Shown: positions 11,371-21,693 of the stretch, in pieces
How positions within the stretch are numbered: position 1 is the first letter of the stretch
How the letters are laid out: each line of letters starts with the position of its first letter
From: Jacaranda mimosifolia
Taxonomy: Eukaryota > Streptophyta > Magnoliopsida > Lamiales > Bignoniaceae
DNA length: 64,000 nt
Direction of reading: 5' to 3'
Assembly: GCA_018894105.1 (NCBI GenBank)
Contig: CM032126.1
Span: 21,798,391-21,862,390, forward strand
Notes under the pieces: model-generated
What the model was told of the DNA's origin: nothing
What the model saw: the letters and a program-made list of their open reading frames with translations, nothing else
Databases searched by the model: none
Position numbers and translations under genes: made by a program

Positions 11371-12988
11371 ATATAGGGGCTAAAAGGTGTGATGCCAAGG
11401 TGGCATCACACCTCCCACGAGGAAAAGGGGCGGCCAACTTGCATCTTGCCAAGGTGGCAAATGCAAATCCAAATCTAATTTGAATTTCATTTGCATTTTA
11501 ATTACATTTGAAATCTAATTTCAAATTAATTAAAAGCTAATTCAAATGAACATTTTATTTGAATTTTCCCTCCAAAATTTGTTCTTCCCATTAATTAAAT
11601 TAAATATTTTAATTTAATTAATTAACCTTTGACTTAACTTATAAGTCAAACAAGCTCAATTCTTAAGCTTGAATTTTGTTAACTTAACTCTTTAAGTTAA
11701 CTTGACCAATTGATGGTCATATTGGCACCAAATAATTAACCCTTAATTATTGGTCTAATTTAACTGCTTAATTTAATTGATTAATTTAATACTTAAATTA
11801 ATCAAGCCAAAATTGACCTTCAAAATTGGCACCTAAAAATCGGTCCACTAGGAGACAATTTTCTAACACTTAGAAAATCTTTTCTCCATTAATTAGGAAG
11901 CTAATTGGCTTTTGTGTGTGACCCAATAGGGTCTACCATTCATTGGACATAGGCTCACAATTCCTTGTGACTTTTGAATATCATATGTTCAATTTAGTTT
12001 AAAATACTTTTAAACTAATCGACTCAATTCAATTAATCTCATTAATTGAAGAGTATCCAATCTCCGTGGTCGATGTCGAACCTCAAGCCCATGGAGCCCA
12101 ACTAATTGGCCGAAATGAATGTTTTGGAGAACTATTATAGCTCTACGCTTACCATGCAAATATGGTCCTTCGATCTCTTATCTCCCGAAAGAGTCATATG
12201 GCAAGATATTTGTTGATCCCTAATAGCTTCGATAGTATGTCTCTGTTCCCAATGTTCGATTCCCTTGTGTGACTTCATCTTTAGAAAACTCCTTTTTCAA
12301 ATTGTCACACTACCTTGTGCAAGGATTTCTTGGAGCCGATCATTATAGAATACATAGGAGATGCATTCGCCCTTCATAAAAGTGAGGAGTCAGATTCCAT
12401 CTTGGATCTCACAAACCTCCATGCCAAGTAGCTCATACCTAACCACAACTTAAAAGACCCACTAAGTGGTCAAGGAAGAGTCAAAGCATTTGGACCTGGC
12501 AAAAGGTTACCTTGGATCCTCAAGTTAGATGACTAATAATATGCACTAGCGTAAGTGAGAGAATTAACTACTATCGACTTGCCACTACGGCTATCTAGTA
12601 GATTCTCTAGGGGTCTTCAATGCCTTGTTCTCTAACAAGCACCCTCTAACATGCACCCGTATCTTATATAGTTGCTCATGGAATGGAGCAATATCCTATT
12701 CTTGGATTTATTCATCGTTAGTGCAAGTCTATCTAGATCTTAGATGCCTCATCTTGTAAGATCCTATGACTTGGAAGATTTAAGATCACGACCATGTGAA
12801 ACTTATTTCATGGTCATCAAACCAAGTCCCGTAGTCAAGTGTGATGTAAGGGCTTCATCCAAATACAAGTGAAGTATAACATAAGATGAAGATGGCCATA
12901 TAAAGAATATCATTCAATCAAGATTGTTTTACAAGGAAATAGCTTTTACAAGGCTAATCTAATTGGCTTGCCGGGCACTATTCCAACA
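10733..12988 (-). repeat. Solo LTR in the leader of copia B
   Basis: A 2256-bp LTR in minus orientation. It runs (on the plus strand) from TGAAAGCTAGTAAGG to CACTATTCCAACA. Flanking bases are TTAAT (10728-10732) and TTAGT (12989-12993), a 4-of-5 TSD. The leader sequence of B continues on both sides without loss, so this is a solo LTR left by LTR-LTR recombination. Confidence 0.9.
11338..11413 (-). promoter_or_regulatory. Expanded CT repeat, TATA and U3 palindrome in solo LTR
   Basis: A 27-nt segment (11389-11412 plus the flanking GG at 11386) forms a 12-bp perfect palindrome with a 3-nt centre: GGTGTGATGCCA / TGGCATCACACC. The adjacent TATCTATATATAG is the TATA region. A (CT)13 microsatellite at 11338-11364 is unique to this copy. 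Confidence 0.6.
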
Positions 12989-13544
12989 TTAGTTAATCCA
13001 TACCTTCTACCAGTAGTATGTGACATGAGATGCTGCCGCATTTGCGTGATGTCTCACGAGTTGTAGGCCATGCTTATGGAGGAAAGCTATGCTCACTTAC
13101 TTAGCATATGTTGCACTTTGGTTTCAAGCTTCCTATGGCATTGTCTCACAAGTTGTGGAATGACATAGAGCAGTTTTGAATCAATGATTGATTGGTAGGT
13201 CCTACTTAAATACCTAGTAGTGTAGATGTCGGACAAGTTGTGGGCTTATATGAAGAGTAAGGCAAAACATATCAAGGGTTGCATAGAGATGCAATTAGCA
13301 AAAGTTTCTTACCTTACGATTGTCTGTGGATGTCTCATGAGTTGTGGGTCCACTATAAGTCCTTTGGGCCTTGATTCTCACTGGGAAATGAGATTTTCCA
13401 AAATCCTTATGGGGTGAGGAATTTGATAAAATAGTGGGAGAAAAATATGCTTGAAGGTTCATGAGTATGTTTTCAATATCAAAATTCAATCAGATGCTCA
13501 TATTATCTTTTTTGCCTTTGTAGATTTTTGAAATTCCAAAAAAA
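12989..13544 (+). other. Copia B leader, second part with four type I stem-loops
   Basis: Leader continues to gag. It carries four stem-loops at the same relative places as in A. H1 loop 13050-13067 is TGTCTCACGAGTTGTAGG. H2 loop 13142-13159 is TGTCTCACAAGTTGTGGA inside a CTATGgCAT/ATGaCATAG stem. H3 loop 13227-13244 is TGTCGGACAAGTTGTGGG. H4 is 13331-13348, TGTCTCATGAGTTGTGGG, inside GTGGA/TCCAC. The four loops differ from each other by only one to four bases. Confidence 0.75.
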
Positions 13545-14293
13545 ATGGCTAAGAATCCACTCAACATAATTTTGGAAACCAATAAACTCACTGGGCCTAA
13601 CTTACACGATTGACTTAACCTCAAAATCGATCAAAGATTCCAAAAATGGATGTATGTCCTACATCATGGTGCTCCTAATCCCATAGGGATTAATGCGGAT
13701 CAAATGATAGGTGAAATGTTCACAAAAGAGTTGAGGATCACCTCCTAGCCTATATTCTCATGATGGCATCTATCAACTTTAATAATCTCACAAACAAATG
13801 AAACATATCTCAGTCTATTGCTTACAAGAGTTGTAAGGCAAACAAGGTATGAGAGATTTATGATACCCATGAGTGTTTTCAAGCTAAGATGGATGAGAGG
13901 TCATGTGTCCTCGACTATGGTCTAAAATTGATTAGGCTAGCTGAGAAGCTCTTCAACTTGGATGTAGTAATGGACAATGATCTCTATAGAGATTTGATCC
14001 TCACATTCTTGTTGAGTTTATTTGACCAAAGTGTTGATCTAGATGAAGACCAGCAATGACAAGGGCAAACCTCTAATGATTGTTTTCTCCTCCTACTCTA
14101 AAGGCTAGAAGAAAGGGGCAAGAAGAAGAAGTGTACTTTTTCAAGAGAAAACAAACATGTAAGGTGTCCAGTGGAGTAAAGGAGATTAATGAGTATAAAC
14201 TCGATGCTACTTGTTTCTGCTTTGGCAAGAAAGGCCAATGGAAGCGGTATTGCAAAGAATACCTTACAACCCTTGGGAAGGGTATGTACATTT
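13545..14293 (+). pseudogene. gag: Copia B gag, broken
   Basis: Starts MAKNPLNIILETNKLTGPN. Further homology is spread over frames: AGILMMASI-like, RSCVLDYGLKLIRLAEKLFN, NDLYRDLILTFLLSL, and finally a basic segment followed by the zinc knuckle CFCFGKKGQWKRYC (14215-14260). In the knuckle the second Cys is Phe and the His is Gln, so zinc binding would be lost. It ends at KGMYIL, where a solo LTR is inserted. Confidence 0.8.
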
Positions 14294-16520
14294 TAAAGTT
14301 AAGTATAGCACAAGGATCCAATGAAAAAGCACAAAAAATGCTAAATCAAACTCAGATACACTCAATAAAAGGATCAAATCATGCTTCTAATTTAGATTTG
14401 ATTGTAGAAAATTACCTTGATTGCTCAAAATTCAAGGGAGGAAGAAGACAAGGCTGAACTCTTCAAAGCTGTCTTCTCCTGGCACAGCGGGAATCCAACA
14501 ACATTTTCACTTTTAGAACACCTCTTAATTTGTTGAAATTTGGACAGCACCTCACCAACACATTGAGGAATATCCAATAAAAAATTCAGCAAAAAACAAG
14601 ATCGGCAAGTGCTTGAAAAATGCCTCCAAAGTTTCTGCCCCTGTAGTGGATCTCCAAGAGTAAAGCTATCCAAATATCTAGGCTCTAGTGAAATCATCCA
14701 CACACCCAAGGAAAGTCCCAATCAACCTCTAGAGAGTTGGAACTCTAGAGGAAGAATAAGTGATAAAGGCTGCATTTAGGAAGGGAGGAGAAGAAGGATG
14801 TGTGAAACTTCAACACTTGAGTGGATCATACTTTTTGGAAGGAAAAAGAGAATCTAGCATGAATTGTCTTGCATTGGCCAGCCACCTCTATTAATAGAGG
14901 AGGGAGGATGTGATGTAAGTTGGCATCACACGTCCATGAGGCTTGATGCCAACTAAGGAAACAAGTTGCATATGAAATGTTAATTTCACTCGTATTTGAA
15001 TTTCATTTGGAATCTTTATTTCATCTCATGAAATATCATCCAAATTAATTCTAAATGCACTTCAAATGAACTCCTTCATTTAAATTTGCCTCCAAAATTA
15101 ATTCTTCACATTAATTAAATTAACTCATTAATTTAATTATTTGGTCTTGACCTAACTCCTTAAGTCAACTAACTTAACTATTTAAGCTAGAAGGTGTTAA
15201 CTTAACTCCTTAAGTTAACTTGACTAATAAATGCTCATATGGCACCAATTAAATTAAGGAGATTAAATTAACTCCTTAAATTATTTTGATCAATTTAATA
15301 ACTAAATCAATCAAGCTAAAATGACCAAAAATTAGCCAACCATTTTCGTCCACCAAATCGATCACTAGGAATTTTCTAACTTTTAGAAAACTCCTTCCAT
15401 CAAATAGAACTTCCTTTAGGCTTTTGTGTGTGACTCATTAGGTTCTACCATTCATTGGACATGGGCTCACAACTCTTGTGGTATGTAGAATGTCGAAATA
15501 TTCACATTAGTTTAAACTCTTTTAAATTAATGACTCAATTCAATTAATCTTCGTTAATTGAAGAGTACCCAATCTCCATGGTCGATGTCCGACCTTAAGC
15601 CCACGGAGCCCAACTAATTGGCCTAAATGAATATGCTCTTGGTGAACCATTCTAACTTTACACTTGCCACGCAAATATGGTCTTTTCGACTCCTATCACC
15701 TGAAAAAGGCCTAGGGCAAGATATTTTCTGGTTCCCTAATAACCTTGATAACTATGTTTCTATTCCCAATGTTCAATTCCCCTTTATGACCTCATCTTTG
15801 GAAAACTCATTTTTTAAATACTACCTTGTGCAAGGATTTTGTAGAATCGATAATTATAGAATACATAGGAGATGCACTCGCCCTTCACAATGACGAGGAG
15901 ATGGATCTCATCATAGATCTCAAAAACCTTCATGTCTAAGTAGCTCATACCCAAATTCAACCCGGATGACCGACAGAGTGGTTAAGGAAGAGTCAAAGCC
16001 TGAGAACCTAAAAATAATATTATCATGGATCATTAGGCCTAAGGACTAATTATATGCACTGGCGTAAGCTGGAGAACTTGCCACTACTGACTCGCCACTG
16101 TGGCTATCTAGCGGATTCTCTGGGCAAGCCTTCAGTCAATTTGTTTTGTAACAAGTACCCATTAACATACACCCAAGTCTAACATAGATTGCTCATGAAA
16201 CGGAGTAATATCCAACCCCTTGGATTTATGCATTGTTAGTGCAAGTCTACCAAATCTTAGGTGCCATGTCTCATTGGATTCTATGACTTGGAATATTTTA
16301 AGATCACGACTGTGTAAGACTTATTTCATGATCACCACTCAGTGCGTGACCAAGTCCTATAGTCTTGTGTGATCTAAGGGATTCAACCAAATGTTAGTGA
16401 AGTAAATTGAGAATAAGATGAAGGTGGTCATTGAAATATGAATATCATTCAGTCAAGATTGTATCACAATTGAAGTAGTTTACATGCCAATTTAATTGAC
16501 TGCAGGGCATTATTCCAACA
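14294..16520 (-). repeat. Solo LTR between gag and protease of copia B
   Basis: A 2227-bp LTR, minus orientation, from TAAAGTTAAGTATAG to ATTATTCCAACA. Flanks CATTT (14289-14293) and CTTTT (16521-16525) form a 4-of-5 TSD. The gag-protease reading of B resumes immediately after it. Its U3 palindrome (around 14908-14932) is decayed and the TATA region reads TATTAATAGAGG. Confidence 0.9.
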
Positions 16521-17164
16521 CTTTTTAAGTGCATCTAAAGATAAATTCTTCCTCATGGATATATGATATCGCATGTGGTTCTCATCTTTGTAATTTGTTA
16601 CAAATAATAGAAAGAAGAATAAATCTTAAATAATGGAAATTTGATCCACTGCCTGGGAAATGAGCAAGAGTTGCAGCTAAAACCTATGGCGTAAGGTAAG
16701 TTAGAATTAGGGAATTCCTTACTTGTATTAGATCTTTGTTATTATGTACCATATCATGTTAAGAACATTATTTTAATTCCCGTTTTGGATAGCGAAGGAT
16801 TTGATTTATCAATATCAAATGGAAAAATTGAAGGTAATAAAGAATGATTCTTTAGTTGCTCATGGTACACTAAATAATAGATTATACATTTTGGATTCTT
16901 AACCATCACTAATGCGCATTCAACAAAGTAAAAGAAAATTAGATAACCAAGAAGATACCATCTTGTGGCATGCAAGACTTGGACATATTTTCAAGAATAG
17001 GATGAATAAGTTAGAAGATCTTAAAGCACTAAATGTTAGTGGCATAAAGGATCTTCCTACTTGTGAATCTTGTTTAAAAGTAAAATTGTCCAAGGCTTCT
17101 TTTGTCAGACAAATGGAGCGAACTACAAGTATTTAGATTTGATCCATACGGATGTTTGTGGACT
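16521..17164 (+). pseudogene. pol: Copia B protease to integrase start, broken and truncated
   Basis: After the solo LTR the sequence gives the protease region (...ISHVVLIFVICYK, LDLCYYVPYHVKNIILIPVLDSEGFDLSISNGK) and the GAG-pre-integrase zinc motif at 16960-17110 (LWHARLGHI...LPTCESCLKVKLSKASF, the HHCC-type module). It ends with the first residues of the integrase core (DLIHTDVCGL). The homology stops at 17160-17164 and turns into minus-strand RT sequence. Confidence 0.85.
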
Positions 17165-18330
17165 TAGGCATAGCGACTAGTGAAAAGGTTTCCTCGAAAT
17201 TGATACCGGGTCCTTGAGTGTAACCCTTTGCCACTAGTCTTGCCTTAAAAGTCACCACTTTTCCATCTTATCTAGGCTTTCTCTTATAGATCCACTTGTA
17301 ACCAACGGGAACTATTCTCTTTGGTGGATCGACCAAAGTCCATACTTTGTTTAAGTACATGGAGTCCATTTTTGATCTCATCACTTCAAGCCAACGTCCC
17401 AAATCTATGTCCAACATTGCTTCTTCATAGCTCCTCTGATCATTATCTGATTGGCTCGTCTCATGAAGGAATCCGAACTTTTTGGGTTGCTTTTTGATTC
17501 GATTTGACCTATGTAGAGGTCGTGTACTAGGCTCCACTTGCTCGCTTGTTTCCACGGCTTGGGGGATTTCATGATCTTCTTGAACTTCATCAAGTTCAGT
17601 AATAGTGTCATTTCTATCTAATAGAAATTGCTTTTCCAAAAAGTAGACATCCCTCGAGACAAACGCCTTTTGTTCTGAGGGATCATAGAAGTAGTAACCC
17701 ATAGACTCTCTAGAGTATCCCACAAACTTTCATAAGGTGGATCTACTATCCAACTTATCTCCCACTGTCTGTCTCATGTAGGCATGAGATTCCCAAACCT
17801 TAAGATATTGGTAAGATGGTGCTTTACCATGCCATATCTCATATGGTGGTTTGGGAACCGACTTTGAAGGTACTATATTTAGTTGCCCGTCGTGAGTAAG
17901 AAAAGGAGATGGGCGCATCAAAAAAAGCTCATTATAGGACGTACCATGTCCAATAAGGTACCATTTCTTCTTTTGGCTACTCCATTGTGTTGGGGTATTT
18001 CGGGTGGAGTCGATTGAGAGAGAATCCCATTCTCCTTTAGATAATCCAAGAATTCGGTGCTCATGTATTCTCCCCCTTGATCTGATCGAAGAGCTTTAAT
18101 ACTTAGCCCCAATTGTTTTTCCACTTCACTCCTATACTTTTTGAACTTTTCAAAGTCTTCGGACTTGTTCTTCATAAGTAACACGTGTCCGAAACGACTA
18201 TAGTCATCGGTGAAGGTGATGAAGTAGATATAGCCTCATCTGCCACTAACTCTTAGTGGTCTATAAACGTCCGTATAGATCAAATCCAAGAGACTTGTGG
18301 AGTGCTGCATTTGTCCTACAAAAGAAGCTT
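17165..18330 (-). pseudogene. pol: Copia C integrase and start of RT
   Basis: The integrase core is at 17918-18330: DLIYTDV, FITFTDDYSRFGHV, then SDQGGEYMSTEFLDYLKENG with the second catalytic Asp, and TPPEIPQHNGVAKRRNGTLLD, where the DDE Glu of the usual GVAERRNRTLLD is a Lys. Then PSKSVPKPPYEIWHGKAPS and the C-terminal GYYFYDPSEQKAFVSRDVYFLEK. A linker leads to the RT start (SYEEAMLD, KVWTLVDPPK, GYKWIYKRK, ARLVAKGYTQ...NFEETFS). There are at least three frame breaks. 17268-17723 is one open frame of 151 codons. The rest of RT is deleted. Confidence 0.85.
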
Positions 18331-18880
18331 TGGTCATTTTTCCCTTTAAACAAGATTCACAGGTAGGAAGGTTCTCAATGCTACTAACATTTAATGCTTT
18401 GAGAGTTTCTCATTTGCGCATCATATTCTTAGAGTTATGACCAAGTCTTGCATGCCAGAGAATGGCATCTTCTTGGATATCTAATTTTCTTTTACTTAAT
18501 TGAATGTGCATTAGTGAAGGTTGAGAATCAAGTATGTATAATTTATTTATTAATGTAACTTGAGCAATCAAAGAACTATTCTTTAATACTTTCAACTTCC
18601 CATTTGATATAGAAAAACAAATCCTTCATTATTAGGAATGGTAATTGAAATAATATTCTTTATAAGATGGGGTACATAATAAACTAGATCAAGTACAATG
18701 CAAGCATTGCCCAAGTTCAACTTGATAATGCCTTGGAAAGTGGCCACAATTCTTGCTTCATTTCCTAAGCGGATGATCATATCCCCTTCACGAAGACACT
18801 TTCTTCTTTCCATCCCCTGTAACAAATTACAAAGGTGAGAACCGCATGCGGTATCAAATACCCATGTGGAAGAATAGTTT
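18331..18880 (-). pseudogene. pol: Copia C protease and GAG-pre-integrase
   Basis: A protease remnant (HAVLTFVICYRGWKEES region, then LRLGNEARIVATFQGIIKLNLGNACIVLDLVYYVPHLIKNI) is followed by LYILDSQPSLMHIQLSKRKLDI and the LWHARLGHNSKN zinc module. It is frame-shifted at about 18600 and 18820. The catalytic DTG is not readable here. Confidence 0.75.
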
Positions 18881-19726
18881 TCATGTGCACTTCAATAAAG
18901 TACATACCCTTTTCAAGGGTTGCAAGGTAAGCTTTGCAATTTCTTTTCCAATACCCTTTTTTGCCAGAGTGGAAACAACTAGCTTTGGTTCTAACTGTCT
19001 TCTTAACCTTCCTAGAACTCTTCTTGGGTTGCTTCCCTTTCGAGGAAGAACTTTTCTTCCTCTTACCTCGCTTTCTAGGACCCTTAGGGTTCTTCGACTC
19101 AGAGGAGGATGCAAGCATAAGGGGCTTCTCCTTTCTCATAGTCGTCTCCACGGTCACAAGCATATTGGTCAATTCGTTAATCATAATATCTTGCTTGGAC
19201 ATATTGAAGTTCATAACGAATTGATCATAGGATGGTGGTAATGACTGTAGGATCAGATCCACGTAAAGGTCATTGTCCATGACCACATCCAACTGTCTAA
19301 GCTTCTCGATGAGTCCAATCATCTTGAGGCCGTGATCATAGACATTTGACCCTTCACCATCCTTGCCCTAAAGAGCTCTTTAGACAAAGCGAACTTTTTG
19401 TGTCTACTTTGTACAATATACAACTTTTGCAAGTGTATATAGATCTCTCAATCATGTTTCTTGTGCTCATGAGTCTTTTGGAGCTCGTTAGATATGGATG
19501 CCATCATAACACACCTCACTTGTAGATCATCATCTACAAATTTTGTGAACATTTCACGTTGTGCGTCGGTGGCGTCATCACCAAGTGTGTCCACGAGACT
19601 TTGATCAAGGACGTATGTTCACTTTATAGAATCAAGAATGATTTTAAGGTTTCTTAACCAATCGTGGAAGTTTGGCCCGATTAGTTTATTGGTTTCCAAA
19701 ATGCTTGTGAGTGGATTTTTAACCAT
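18881..19726 (-). pseudogene. gag: Copia C gag
   Basis: Start ATG at 19726 (MVKNPLTSILETNKLIGPNF). It continues with QRETFTKFVDDDLQ-like and MASISNEL-like blocks (broken), then an open frame MIGLIEKLRQLDVVMDNDLYVDLILQSL... MNFNMSKQDIMINELTNMLV, a basic linker KRGKRKKSSSSKGKQPKK, and the zinc knuckle CFHSGKKGYWKRNC. In the knuckle the second Cys is Ser and the His is Tyr. Confidence 0.85.
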
Positions 19727-21678
19727 TTTCATTGAAGATTTCAAAAATCTACAAAAGTTGAAAAAAGAGTATAAGCATGTGATTGATTTGATATTAAAAA
19801 CATGTTTATGGTCTTTCAAGCATGTTTTCCTCCCACTATTTTATCAAATCTTTCACCCCCTAGAAGAATTCGGGAAATCATATTTCCTAGTGAGAATCAA
19901 GATCCTAAAGACTTGCAAGTGGATACCAGTGACCGGATGTATATCCACGAGCAATCTAAAGGTAAGCAACTTTTGCTAATTGCATCTCATGCAATTCTTG
20001 ATATATTTTGCTTCACCATTTCATGTAGATCCCCTGATGGACGACAACTACATTACTTGGTGTTAAGTCAAACTTACCAATCAAACTTTGATTCGAGATG
20101 GGCGCCAAAGCATCCATCGTGACTGAATGTATAATGTGTGGGTGTTCCCAAATCAAAGGTGCATCTCATGCAAAGTGTACGGTCACAACTTTCCACCTAA
20201 GTATGACCCCCGTGACCGGATGTATATCACACAAAGGTGGTAGCATCGTCATGCCACATACTATTGGTAGAAGGCTTGGATTAATTAAAACTCTTTTAAT
20301 TTGTATCCATTTTGACTTAATATTTGAAACGCACTTAGACATTATAAGTGGAAGGTTTTTGCTTGCAAAGATCTCATCATTTTATTATCTTATTTAGGTT
20401 TTCTAAATCTTAAACATGCATCTCATACATCAACAGGATATGGAAAGCTTAAATATGTAAATGTGCCTAGCATCCTCCTAAGGTGGGATGACCATGAGCC
20501 TAACTAAGTGGTGCACTTAGAGCCATATATGCACCACCTAGTTGATTTTATGTGGGTTGATTAAATCTAGCTACTACATTATTGTATCCCATACATTGAT
20601 GGATCTTCAAAAGTCTCCATTCCTCCATTGGTCTCCATTACTCCATGCAACATTTATATGAATAGAAAATCCTCACTCTTAGAGATTCTACTCTCATAAC
20701 TTTTACAAGGTAGAAATAAAAAGGCATGCAAGCCTTAATTTAATATAACCCATTTCAACCACTTGAAACAATTAAAATCAATATTAAAGGCTCATGATCA
20801 TCCCCATTCAACAATTAACTGAACAATAAATAAATCTAGAATTAACAATTAATTCTAATAATTAATGCTTATATCATAACCAAATAATTGAACAAGCATA
20901 ACATTTATGCCATAATTGGAAGACAAACTTTAACCAATTTTCAAAGGCATTAAAAAATGTAACATAATATTGAGAACTTGCACAACATTTGTGTGTCTAC
21001 TATTTGTTGTGAAAAAAATATTTCAAGCACAAAAGGAGTTGGAAAATAGGCTCAAGACTTACCAAAACCTCAAAACAGAGGCTATCGCCTAGCCTGGGCC
21101 AATGGCTGGGCAGGCCACGTGCACAGCGCCCAACCAACACCCACCAAAGCTAGGTAGCCCCCTGTTTTAGGGTTTCAAAGTGCGTCAAGCCATTTTCCAA
21201 TCAACTTTCATGCACCAATAGTTTTAGTACATGTTCCCAACATTAAAACACACATTATGGATGAATTTTCAGATTTAAAACCTCAATTGAAAAATGAAAA
21301 TTCAAGTGCTCTATCATGCCTCCAAAAAATTAGAAAAAACTAGAATCATATTCTTCAAAATCTCCAATACAACTCCAATTAAATTGGATTTAAAAATGAC
21401 CAAAACTCTTTTGATCAAATATCAACATGCTATATTACCATATAACATCAATAAATGCTAAATCAACATTAAACATTTATCACTATGAATTGAAACATAC
21501 TAAAATATGAATCAACACTTAAATCACATAATAGCATGCTTTCAAGTCATCAAGCAATAGAGCCACAAGCATCATCAGCAAAATACTCCAATCCTTCACT
21601 TGGATCAAGTATTTGGTGATGTTGATCAATTCATCACATGAATCAATCAAACAATAATCCAAACCATAGCATGAAAAA
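19727..21678 (-). other. Copia C leader with type III stem-loops
   Basis: A 1.95-kb non-coding leader (minus sense). Stem-loops in plus coordinates: 19919-19948 (GTGGA/TCCAC, loop TACCAGTGACCGGATGTATA), 20023-20053 (ATGTAG/CTACAT, divergent loop), 20085-20158 (CTTTGATT/AATCAAAG, apex CATCGTGACTGAATGTATA) and 20201-20232 (loop CCCCCGTGACCGGATGTATA). A long hairpin lies at 20502-20543 and a GC-rich patch at about 21070-21165. Confidence 0.75.
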
Positions 21679-21691
21679 GGCTCTGATACCA
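21679..21691 (-). other. Primer binding site, copia C
   Basis: Minus strand TGGTATCAGAGCC, an exact match to the initiator tRNA-Met complement and the best-preserved PBS in the window. Confidence 0.9.
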
Positions 21692-21693
21692 CT

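Larger units (their letters stand above)
7253..17164 (+). mobile_element. Copia element B (+), 3'-truncated
   Basis: Ty1/copia element inserted in the gag of A. It has a 5' LTR (7253-9302), PBS, leader, gag (13545-14293), protease and the start of integrase (to about 17160). Two solo LTRs in opposite orientation (10733-12988, 14294-16520) interrupt it. Its RT, RNase H and 3' LTR are missing. At 17161-17164 the plus-strand integrase joins the minus-strand RT start of element C through the shared tetranucleotide GACT. Confidence 0.8.

Noticed and set aside
17150..17170. Autointegration or foldback origin of the B-C inverted junction
   Set aside because: Autointegration would place LTR ends at the junction. 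Here internal integrase meets internal RT with 4-bp microhomology, and a single deletion accounts for all other missing pieces.
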